This document shows, piece by piece, positions 57,641 through 64,000 of a DNA stretch of 64,000 nt. The first letter of the stretch is position 1, and every line of letters starts with the position of its first letter. The position numbers and the translations under genes are program-made. Below the pieces are notes generated by a model. It worked only from the letters and a program-made list of their open reading frames with translations, ran no database searches and was not told the origin of the DNA. This stretch comes from an uncultured Eubacteriales bacterium (lineage in GTDB: Bacteria > Bacillota > Clostridia > Oscillospirales > CAG-272). The stretch covers positions 62,001-126,000 of the forward strand of contig CAKSZH010000001.1 in the NCBI GenBank assembly GCA_934525675.1. The letters run 5' to 3'.

Positions 57641-58890
57641 GGCAGAAGAACGTCGTCCGGGCGACGCTTTGGAACATAGTGAATTCCGTTTTCCCGGAAG
57701 TAGCTGTAATCGGTCTTCCCCTCGGGCAGACCTTCAATCAGTTCCACCGCCTCGTCGGGCTTGCCGATGGCGAGGACCAGCTCCGGGGTAATTCCGTCCC
57801 CCAAGCCGAACAGCTTCTTTACGCCCTCCGCGTCAAACGCGCCGATCATACACCCGCCGAGTCCGTATTCCGTCGCACAAAGCAAGATCGCCTCGGCGGC
57901 GATGCCGACGTCTCTCTGGTATGCGTGCGCACCGGGTACCAGGGTTTCGTCGGAGCAGATGACCACATAGGCGGCAGGCTCATGCCCTGCGGGGGGCAGG
58001 TGGATTTCTTTGAGTTTTCCCGCAAAGCGGAGGAGGGGAAGCAGGTTTGCGCGCTCTTCCGCACCGGTCACCGGGCGGTAATGGAGCGGTTGCAGGTTGA
58101 CCGACGACGCGGCGAATCTCGCGCTGTCAAGGAACAAGAGCAGTTGCTCCCGCGTTACAAGAACCGAGGGGTCAAACGAACGGTAGGAACGGTTTTTCCG
58201 AAGCAGTTCCGCCATCGGCAGTTCGCGGCGCTCCGGCAGAAAGCGGACGTGGACCGCACAGATGTCAAAGCCCTTGGCGGAAAAATTACGCTCGTATTCG
58301 GTCTCAATGTTTTCCCCGGCGAGCGCACTGCGGTGCAGATCGTAGGAAAGAAACAACGTTTCGGTACCCACTGCGGCAAGCTCTGCGAGCGAGAAATCAA
58401 AGAGTCCCCGGTTGTCGGTCTTGAATTCCAGTCTGCCGTCTGCCTTCAGCAGCCGGCGGTAAAGCGCGAGGAAGCCCCGGTAGGTCAGGCGGCGCTTGGC
58501 GTGTCCCTTTTTGGGCCACGGGTCGCTGAAATTCAGATAAATACAGTCGAAGACACCGTCCGGGAACCAGTCGGCAAGATTCTTCGCGTCGCCGATGAGA
58601 AAGCGGAGATTGTCCGCGGGGCGCTCTCCGGCAGACGCTTTTGCTTTTTCAAGTGCAAGGCAGGCGGCGTCCGCGAATTTTTCCATTGCGATGAAGTTGA
58701 CGTCCGGATGCTTTTTCGCCATCCCGACGGCAAAGTCGCCTTTCCCGCACCCGATTTCCAGGCACAGCGGTTTTCCGGAATCAGGAAAAAACGCCGTCGG
58801 ATCGGCGATTCTTTCCGACGGCGTTTCGATGAGCAGTTCGGCACAGGCAGCGATCCGTTCCGCCCCGTGCTTTTTCTTACGCATTCTCAT
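57637..58890 (-). CDS. trmB: Fusion of tRNA (guanine-N7)-methyltransferase TrmB and a nitroreductase
   Basis: A 417-residue single frame. Residues 1-222 are TrmB, which forms m7G46 in tRNA: LCLEIGCGKGDFAVGMAKK, NFSDPWPKKGHAKRRL, and FKTDNRGLFDFSL are its SAM and catalytic segments. Residues 226-417 are an FMN nitroreductase: MAELLRKNRSYRSFD, ARFAASSVNLQPLHY, EYGLGGCMIGAFDAEG, and AIGKPDEAVEL. The joint (ELPMAELL) has no stop and no good ribosome binding site before the internal Met at 58215. The gene starts 3 bases after ychF and overlaps truB. Confidence 0.92.
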   Translation of the reverse strand: MRMRKKKHGAERIAACAELLIETPSERIADPTAFFPDSGKPLCLEIGCGKGDFAVGMAKKHPDVNFIAMEKFADAACLALEKAKASAGERPADNLRFLIGDAKNLADWFPDGVFDCIYLNFSDPWPKKGHAKRRLTYRGFLALYRRLLKADGRLEFKTDNRGLFDFSLAELAAVGTETLFLSYDLHRSALAGENIETEYERNFSAKGFDICAVHVRFLPERRELPMAELLRKNRSYRSFDPSVLVTREQLLLFLDSARFAASSVNLQPLHYRPVTGAEERANLLPLLRFAGKLKEIHLPPAGHEPAAYVVICSDETLVPGAHAYQRDVGIAAEAILLCATEYGLGGCMIGAFDAEGVKKLFGLGDGITPELVLAIGKPDEAVELIEGLPEGKTDYSYFRENGIHYVPKRRPDDVLLP

Positions 58891-58893
58891 AGG

Positions 58894-59988
58894 TTACACA
58901 TTGAAGCGGAACAGCACAATGTCGCCGTCCTGCATGACGTAATCTTTCCCCTCACTGCGATAGAGCCCCGCTTCCTTGGCGGCGTTCATGGAACCGCACT
59001 TCACGAGGTCGTCAAACGCGACGATTTCCGCGCGGATGAATCCGCGTTCAAAGTCGCTGTGAATCTTGCCTGCCGCCTGCGGCGCCTTGGTACCCCTTGT
59101 AATCGTCCATGCGCGGACCTCGGTGGGACCTGCGGTCAGGTAACTGATGAGACCGAGCAGGGAATAGCTTGCCTTGATGAGACGATCGAGACCGCTCTCC
59201 TCAATTCCGAGGTCAGAAAGGAATGCAGCCTTTTCATCGGCGGGGAGCTCCGCGATCTCTGCTTCGATCTGCGCGCAGATGGCGATCGCCTCGGAGTGTT
59301 CCTCTTCCGCAAACTTCTTGACGGTCATGTACATGGGGTTTCCGAGCGGTTCCGATGCCGCCTCGTCCTCGGATACGTTTGCAACGTAAATGACCGGCTT
59401 CATGGTAAGGAGGGGCGTTTCCGCAAGGTATGCGCGCTCGTCTTCGCTGAGATCCACCGTGCGTGCGCTTTTGCCGTCCTCCAGTGCCGCCATGATCTTT
59501 TCAAAGACATCCAGCGCCGCCTGAAGCGTCTTGTCACCGCGCAGATCCTTCTTGGTACGGTCGATGCGGCGGGAGAGAATGTCAATGTCCGAATAGATCA
59601 GCTCCAGATTGATGGTATCGAGATCTCTTTTGGGATCAACCTTCCCATCCACGTGGATGATGTTTTCGTCTTCAAAGCAACGCACGACGTGAACGATTGC
59701 GTCCACCTCGCGGATGTTGGAGAGGAACTGGTTACCGAGTCCCTCGCCCTTGGATGCGCCGCGGACAAGTCCCGCAATATCGACGAATTCAATAATCGCG
59801 GGCGTGTATTTCGCGGGATGATACATATCCGAGAGAAAATCCAGACGCTTGTCCGGCACCGAGACGACGCCGACGTTGGGGTCGATGGTGCAGAAGGGAT
59901 AGTTTGCAGAGGGTGCTCCCGCGTTGGTCAGCGCATTGAACAGGGTGCTTTTTCCGACGTTGGGGAGTCCGACGATTCCGAGCTTCAT
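58894..59988 (-). CDS. ychF: Redox-regulated ATPase/GTPase YchF (Obg family)
   Basis: Predicted 364-residue YchF. G1 GLPNVGKSTLFNALT, PFCTIDPNVGVVSVPD, FVDIAGLVRGASKGEGLGNQ (G3), and ILCRF-like segments precede the C-terminal TGS domain with GPTEVRAWTITRGTKAPQAA, HSDFERGFIRAE, and YVMQDGDIVLFRFNV. It binds ribosomes and hydrolyses ATP in characterised members. AAAGGAT precedes the ATG. It is first of the ychF-trmB/nfr-truB unit, with a promoter at 60069. Confidence 0.97.
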   Translation of the reverse strand: MKLGIVGLPNVGKSTLFNALTNAGAPSANYPFCTIDPNVGVVSVPDKRLDFLSDMYHPAKYTPAIIEFVDIAGLVRGASKGEGLGNQFLSNIREVDAIVHVVRCFEDENIIHVDGKVDPKRDLDTINLELIYSDIDILSRRIDRTKKDLRGDKTLQAALDVFEKIMAALEDGKSARTVDLSEDERAYLAETPLLTMKPVIYVANVSEDEAASEPLGNPMYMTVKKFAEEEHSEAIAICAQIEAEIAELPADEKAAFLSDLGIEESGLDRLIKASYSLLGLISYLTAGPTEVRAWTITRGTKAPQAAGKIHSDFERGFIRAEIVAFDDLVKCGSMNAAKEAGLYRSEGKDYVMQDGDIVLFRFNV

Positions 59989-60068
59989 GATTTGAAAGAT
60001 CCTTTCTTTGCCGCACAGGGTTGAGAGCGGCAGATTCCGAATACAATTTGTACAGAAATATCATTCCC

Positions 60069-60097
60069 ATTATAGTACAAGTGGCGGATTTTAGCAA
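60069..60097 (-). promoter_or_regulatory. Promoter of the ychF operon
   Basis: On the minus strand TTGCTA (60092-60097) and TATAAT (60069-60074) with a 17-base spacer, about 75 bases before the ychF start. It is back-to-back with the response regulator promoter. Confidence 0.85.
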
Positions 60098-60145
60098 GTA
60101 TTTCGCAAAAAAAGAGCAGAATTTCAAAAAAATTTTAGAAATCTC

Positions 60146-60174
60146 TTTACAAAAATCCTGAAAAAAGATATAAT
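60146..60174 (+). promoter_or_regulatory. Promoter of the two-component system
   Basis: TTTACA (60146-60151) and TATAAT (60169-60174) with a 17-base spacer in an AT-rich stretch, 42 bases before the response regulator start. Confidence 0.85.
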
Positions 60175-60215
60175 AAACATATATCGACAAATACTCACGA
60201 CATGGAGGGAACGAG

Positions 60216-60908
60216 ATGCTGGACTCAAAAATTCTGGTTGTGGACGATGATCCCAATATCAGCGATCTTTTGAAGATGTATTTTGAAAACGAGGGATATG
60301 AGGTCAAAGTCGCGAACGACGGAGCAGAGGGCATCAATTTCTTTAAGATGTATGAGCCGGATCTGGTTCTGCTTGACATCATGCTTCCCAAGAAGGATGG
60401 CTGGCAGGTCTGCCGGGAAATCCGTGAGATTTCGTCCAAGCCGATCATCATGATTACGGCAAAGGGTGAGGTATTTGATAAGGTGCTCGGTCTGGAGCTC
60501 GGCGCCGACGACTTCGTGGTCAAGCCGTTTGACATGAAGGAGCTGTCTGCGAGAGTCAAGGCGGTGCTTCGCCGCTACCAGCAGCACGACAACAAGAACG
60601 ACGATGAGGTCATCAAATTTGACAACATCGAGATCAGCCTGCAGAAGTACGAGCTCAAGCTGAAGGGTAAGTCGGTGGACATCCCGCCCAAGGAACTGGA
60701 GCTTCTGTATTTCCTCGCTTCCAACTACAACCGCGTTTTCACAAGAGACCAGCTGCTTGACAAGGTGTGGGGCTTTGATTACCTCGGCGACTCCCGTACC
60801 GTGGACGTTCACGTCAAGCGCCTGCGCGAGAAGCTGGAGGGCGTTTCGGACAAATGGGTGCTGAAAACGGTCTGGGGCGTCGGCTACAAATTTGAACTTC
60901 TGAACTGA
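60216..60908 (+). CDS. OmpR/PhoB-family response regulator
   Basis: Predicted 230-residue regulator. The receiver domain (about 1-120) has ILVVDDDPN, the phosphorylation Asp54 in VLLDIMLPKKDG, and the conserved Lys in DDFVVKPFD. The C-terminal winged-helix (about 130-228) has PPKELELLYFLASNYNRVFT and SRTVDVHVKRLREKLEG. The sensor kinase gene follows 80 bases downstream after a hairpin. It resembles the WalR/PhoP group, but the signal and targets are unknown. Confidence 0.95.
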   Translation: MLDSKILVVDDDPNISDLLKMYFENEGYEVKVANDGAEGINFFKMYEPDLVLLDIMLPKKDGWQVCREIREISSKPIIMITAKGEVFDKVLGLELGADDFVVKPFDMKELSARVKAVLRRYQQHDNKNDDEVIKFDNIEISLQKYELKLKGKSVDIPPKELELLYFLASNYNRVFTRDQLLDKVWGFDYLGDSRTVDVHVKRLREKLEGVSDKWVLKTVWGVGYKFELLN

Positions 60909-60935
60909 TTGCCGGGTGACCCGGCAGGCGGAATA

Positions 60936-60970
60936 AGGGTTGGCGCACAACGCGGTGCCAACCCTTTCTT
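60936..60970 (+). terminator. Hairpin between response regulator and kinase genes
   Basis: AAGGGTTGGC/GCCAACCCTT stem followed by TCTTT; a smaller hairpin GCCGGG/CCCGGC lies just upstream (60912-60926). It probably lowers kinase expression relative to the regulator by partial termination. Confidence 0.6.
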
Positions 60971-60988
60971 TGCAAGCGGAGGGAAACT

Positions 60989-62539
60989 GTGTTTAAGAGT
61001 CTGAGAACCAAATACATTGTCACCTTTCTGATCGTCGTTGTCATGTCCTTCCTGATCCTCTGGATCGTCATGATGTCGCTGGTACGGGCGCAGGGCAAGC
61101 AAATCAAGCAGACGATCATTGAAAACAAGGCAAGCAATGTGTACATGTATCTGAACAACCTGACCCGGTCGGCGGATCCCGAAATGACGCTCGATGAGCT
61201 GGTGGCGATCAACGGGTACGAGCTGATGGACAACATCACAAACGATACCAACGAACTCTCCATCGTAATCGTGGACGCGGACGGCAAAGTGCTTGCGGTG
61301 CAGGGGGTAGACGCAAACTGTGAGCAGGGAGATGTGCTTCCGGACGTGGTCATGAGCCTGCTCCGGAGCGGCGCGACCATCACGACGGAAGAACGCGCCG
61401 GTGAGAGCGCGACGGCGATCCCGGACGAACCGAAGCAGAAAAGCGTGCGGGAACTGTTTTCCGGAACGCTTGGTTCGCCGGAGCTGGTGGTCGGTTATCC
61501 GATCTTCTCGGTGAGCGGTTCCGATATCCATCAGGTGTGCGGTGCCGTGATCGTGTATTCGCAGAGCGCGAGCTGGGAACACCTCACGGGGATTATGACA
61601 AGCGCCATTCTGATTGCGACCGTCATTGTGCTGGTCATCGCCTTGATTGCCGTCTCGGTCATCAGTCTGCACGTCACATCTCCGCTCAAACGCATGAATG
61701 AAGCGGTCAAGGAATACGCGAAGGGCGACTTTTCCGCCCGCGTTACGGTCAAAGGAAAGGACGAGGTTGCACAGCTCGGCGTGGCGTTCAACCGCATGGC
61801 GGAGGACCTCGGAAGACTGGAGACCATGCGTAACTCCTTCCTTGCCAATGTCTCTCACGACCTCCGTACCCCGATGACGACCATCGGCGGGTTCGTAGAT
61901 GGGATCTTGCAGGGGTTCATCCCCCCGGAGAAGGAAAAGCATTACCTCGAGATCGTTTCGACTGAGATCAAACGCCTTTCAAGACTGGTTTCCTCGCTTC
62001 TGGATATTTCCAAGATGGAAGCAGGCGACCGTAAGTTTGTCATGACGAGCTTTGACATCTGCGAAATGGGCAGGCAGATTCTCATTTCCTCGGAACAGCG
62101 CATCGACAAGAAGCACCTCGACGTCACCTTTGACTGCGACGAGGAGAACATCTACGTGGAGGCGGACCGCGATGCGATCTATCAGGTGTTCTACAACCTG
62201 TGCGACAACGCCGTCAAGTATTCCTCGGAGGGTGCAAGACTGGTGATCCGCATTGCGGAACAGAAGGGACACAAGGTGCTGATTACCGTGTTCAACGAGG
62301 GGCAGGGGATTCCGGACGAGGATCAGCCTCTGATCTTTGAACGGTTCTACAAGGCGGACAAGAGCCGCAGTCTTGACAAGAGCGGACTGGGACTTGGTCT
62401 CTACATTGTCAAGACCATCATCAAGGCGCACGGCGAAGACATCTGGGTCAGGAGTGAGTACGGAAAGAATTGCGAATTCGGCTTCACCCTGACGGTGTCC
62501 GTTCACGGAAAACAGCACGTCGACCGCCGCGCGGACTGA
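60989..62539 (+). CDS. Sensor histidine kinase
   Basis: Predicted 516-residue membrane kinase with a GTG start (60989) and GGAGGGA before it. The first membrane segment is at about 9-32, an extracellular sensor domain at about 33-200, and a second segment at about 203-230. HAMP follows, then HisKA with phospho-His290 in SHDLRTPMTTIGGF. The HATPase domain has the N box DNAVKYSSEG, the G1 box NEGQGIPDED, and the G2 box KSGLGLGLYIVK. It should phosphorylate the upstream regulator. The ligand of the sensor domain is not apparent. Confidence 0.95.
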   Translation: MFKSLRTKYIVTFLIVVVMSFLILWIVMMSLVRAQGKQIKQTIIENKASNVYMYLNNLTRSADPEMTLDELVAINGYELMDNITNDTNELSIVIVDADGKVLAVQGVDANCEQGDVLPDVVMSLLRSGATITTEERAGESATAIPDEPKQKSVRELFSGTLGSPELVVGYPIFSVSGSDIHQVCGAVIVYSQSASWEHLTGIMTSAILIATVIVLVIALIAVSVISLHVTSPLKRMNEAVKEYAKGDFSARVTVKGKDEVAQLGVAFNRMAEDLGRLETMRNSFLANVSHDLRTPMTTIGGFVDGILQGFIPPEKEKHYLEIVSTEIKRLSRLVSSLLDISKMEAGDRKFVMTSFDICEMGRQILISSEQRIDKKHLDVTFDCDEENIYVEADRDAIYQVFYNLCDNAVKYSSEGARLVIRIAEQKGHKVLITVFNEGQGIPDEDQPLIFERFYKADKSRSLDKSGLGLGLYIVKTIIKAHGEDIWVRSEYGKNCEFGFTLTVSVHGKQHVDRRAD

Positions 62540-62573
62540 TCCGGTACTTGCCGGAAACTCACGAAAAAAAGTA

Positions 62574-62616
62574 ACCCGCCCCCGCATCCGATCCGGATGC
62601 GGGGGCGGGCTTTTTC
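62574..62616 (+). terminator. Terminator after the histidine kinase
   Basis: A 16-bp stem CCCGCCCCCGCATCCG with its complement and two-base loop region, followed by five T. Confidence 0.93.
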
Positions 62617-62696
62617 GCGTTGCCCTCAGACATTAAGAACTATGTTTCCGTTTCTGCGGGGCAGAGCATGCGGAGAATCTCCGGGCACGGTTCCCG

Positions 62697-63392
62697 TCAG
62701 TCCTGCGTTTCTGCGGCGGGAACACGGCGGAAGGGATGTTCCTCAGCCGTATGCAGCATGGATTCCACCGTGGCGCGGACCTTGCGCGCACCGAAAATGG
62801 CAGATCCGGCAACGATGACGTTGGCGCCTGCTTCAGTTGCCTTCCAGATGTTGTCCGCGTTGATGCCGCCGTCCACCTCAATGTCAAGCGGGATCCCGTG
62901 GTCGTCGGCATAGGTACGGATCATTCTGACCTTGTCGAGCATTTCGGGAATCATTTTCTGACCTCCGAACCCCGGATAAACCGTCATAATGAGCACCATG
63001 TTCACCTTGTCAAGAAGCGGGATCAGCACGTCCGCGGGCGTGTCCGGCGAGATCGCCACTCCCACTCTCACCTGTTCCCGGCGGATCGACCGCGCAAGAG
63101 CGGCGGGATTTTCCGACGCCTCGTAGTGGAAGGTGATGATGTCCGCTCCGGCGCGGATGAAGTCCCTGATGTAACGCTCGGGGCGCTGAATCATCAGGTG
63201 TACATCAAAGATCTGCTTGGAATGGGGGCGCAGAGAAGAAATGACCGGTGCGCCGAAACTGATATTCGGAACGAACGCACCGTCCATCACGTCGAGGTGC
63301 AGATATGCGGCACCTGCGGCTTCGACTCTCGCCACATCCTGCGCGAGCTTTGAAAAATCCGCGGAAAGAATGGAAGGAGAAATGTAGATCAT
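62697..63392 (-). CDS. rpe: Ribulose-phosphate 3-epimerase
   Basis: Predicted 231-residue TIM-barrel enzyme interconverting ribulose 5-phosphate and xylulose 5-phosphate. ISPSILSADFSKL, YLHLDVMDGAFVPNISFG, VHLMIQRPERYI, TVYPGFGGQKMI, and IEVDGGINADNI carry the metal-binding His/Asp residues. The ATG at 63392 is chosen because the family starts at this point; the open frame continues to 63503 without support. AAGG lies 9 bases upstream. Confidence 0.95.
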   Translation of the reverse strand: MIYISPSILSADFSKLAQDVARVEAAGAAYLHLDVMDGAFVPNISFGAPVISSLRPHSKQIFDVHLMIQRPERYIRDFIRAGADIITFHYEASENPAALARSIRREQVRVGVAISPDTPADVLIPLLDKVNMVLIMTVYPGFGGQKMIPEMLDKVRMIRTYADDHGIPLDIEVDGGINADNIWKATEAGANVIVAGSAIFGARKVRATVESMLHTAEEHPFRRVPAAETQD

Positions 63393-63808
63393 GACCGTGA
63401 CCTTGGCTTTCGGAACGAAAGCTTCCTTTCTTATGCTCTTCTGATGCTCTTGAACTTCTTGTTTGCGTCTGTGCCGGTCCCCTTGAAACCGGATTCCGGA
63501 CACGTATGTTCCGAACTCCCGATATTCCGGAATTTCGATCTGTCGGATGCCGGTTCCGCTTTTTCGGTGAAGGGAAGCGAGCCTGTCCCGGACGGGACGA
63601 GCCGCGCGGAATCTTCACAAAATCCCGGATTCCGACATAATATGAGGTGTACCCTTTTTTGATGATCCGTACTTTTCCCGCACGGCAGGGACAGGGAAAG
63701 AAGAGGAACTGACGGGATGTTACCGTGCGGAAGGGTACTTTGCGTCGGCGTGCGGGGAATGCCCGCCGTGATTCGGTGCAGCGTGAACCGCCTGCCGACG
63801 CGTTTGTA
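63393..63808. other. Non-coding stretch between ispF and rpe
   Basis: About 416 bases with no coding frame I can support and no clear hairpin-plus-T-run element. A weak promoter-like TATTAT on the minus strand near 63640 might serve rpe. Confidence 0.4.
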
Positions 63809-64000
63809 TCAGTTGTCCGCGGGGAAGAGAAGACAGACCGCGTGCGCGGCAATCCCCTCGCCCGTGCCGGTAAATCCGAGCCCTTCTTCGGTTGTCGCCT
63901 TGACGCTGACGTCCGTGACCGGGATTCCGAGTACCCGCGCGAGATTCTGCCGCATGGCGGGGATGTATCCGGCGAGCTTCGGCGCTTCGCAAAGAATGGT
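63809..64000 (-). CDS. ispF: 2-C-methyl-D-erythritol 2,4-cyclodiphosphate synthase IspF (C-terminal part, cut by window edge)
   Basis: On the minus strand the last 63 codons of the gene read KLAGYIPAMRQNLARVLGIP, VSVKATTEEGLGFTGTGEGI, and end AAHAVCLLFPADN with TGA at 63809-63811. This is the family C-terminus, including the TTEEGLGF CDP-binding segment. The metal-binding N-terminal DxH motif lies beyond position 64000. IspF acts upstream of IspH (17141) in the same MEP pathway. Confidence 0.93.
   Translation of the reverse strand, partial: TILCEAPKLAGYIPAMRQNLARVLGIPVTDVSVKATTEEGLGFTGTGEGIAAHAVCLLFPADN

Noticed and set aside
57679..60024. Long open frame antisense to ychF and trmB
   Set aside because: Shadow of two clearly coding genes on the minus strand; no start signal and no recognisable protein features.

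Overview
The window reads as an ordinary chromosomal stretch of a Gram-positive, endospore-forming Firmicute, most likely class Clostridia (Oscillospirales/Christensenellales-like). Reasons: a spoIVA gene, a HrcA/CIRCE-controlled hrcA-grpE-dnaK-dnaJ operon, a fused IspH-ribosomal protein S1 gene next to cmk and plsC, a D-alanylation (dlt-like) operon, short HisG with HisZ, sigma-A type promoters with 17-bp spacers, and strong GGAGG ribosome binding sites. Most genes are GC-rich; the stretch after ssrA (about 20.9-23.2 kb) is visibly AT-rich and foreign. The placement in Clostridia is inference; no 16S gene is present.

Layout. 1-4.9 kb, minus strand: histidine operon hisZ-hisG-hisD-hisC-hisB-hisH (hisH runs off the window) with a promoter at 4.85 kb. 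5.0-7.7 kb, minus: three genes for peptidoglycan-binding/SpoIID-like proteins. 7.9 kb: tRNA-Leu(CAA). 8.2-11.3 kb: a YitT membrane protein and a large beta-helix carbohydrate-active protein. 11.3-12.9 kb: NCS2 uracil/xanthine permease behind a structured leader RNA with an intrinsic terminator. 13.2-19.2 kb: RpiR regulator, BaiN/HI0933-type flavoprotein, cmk, plsC, ispH-rpsA. 19.4-20.9 kb: a decayed methyltransferase gene, smpB, and ssrA (tmRNA). 20.9-23.3 kb: a small degraded island at the ssrA 3' end, with a terminase fragment, a broken RelB/RelE module, a lipoprotein, and an inverted copy of the ssrA 3' end.

23.4-25.5 kb: cupin and ferredoxin genes divergent from a Crp/Fnr regulator, with a perfect 16-bp palindrome between them placed at about -41.5 of the ferredoxin promoter. 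25.7-27.3 kb: an unrecognised membrane-anchored protein with six 34-residue repeats. 27.4-30.4 kb: glycerate kinase and spoIVA. 30.6-35.1 kb: SbcD/YhaO-like nuclease, YhaN-like ATPase, THUMP RNA methyltransferase. 35.4-42.2 kb: a transglutaminase-like lipoprotein followed by a dltA-dltC-dltB-dltD-like cell-wall operon and a small lipoprotein. 42.6-47.6 kb: heat-shock operon. 47.7-50.9 kb: recO and mutS2. 51.1-56.7 kb: metY, metA (Glu111, so predicted acetyl-CoA dependent), Mrp, two YdcF-family paralogues, and a NanA-like aldolase. 56.7-60.0 kb, minus: ychF, a trmB-nitroreductase fusion, truB. 60.2-62.5 kb: two-component system. 62.7-64 kb, minus: rpe and the 3' part of ispF.

The most interesting items are the leader RNA of the permease, the 34-residue repeat protein, the Crp/Fnr-type palindrome with class II geometry, the degraded ssrA island with its inverted att-like fragment, the trmB-nitroreductase fusion, and the internal translation signal in ispH-rpsA. 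I saw no CRISPR array, intact insertion sequence, or complete defence system.
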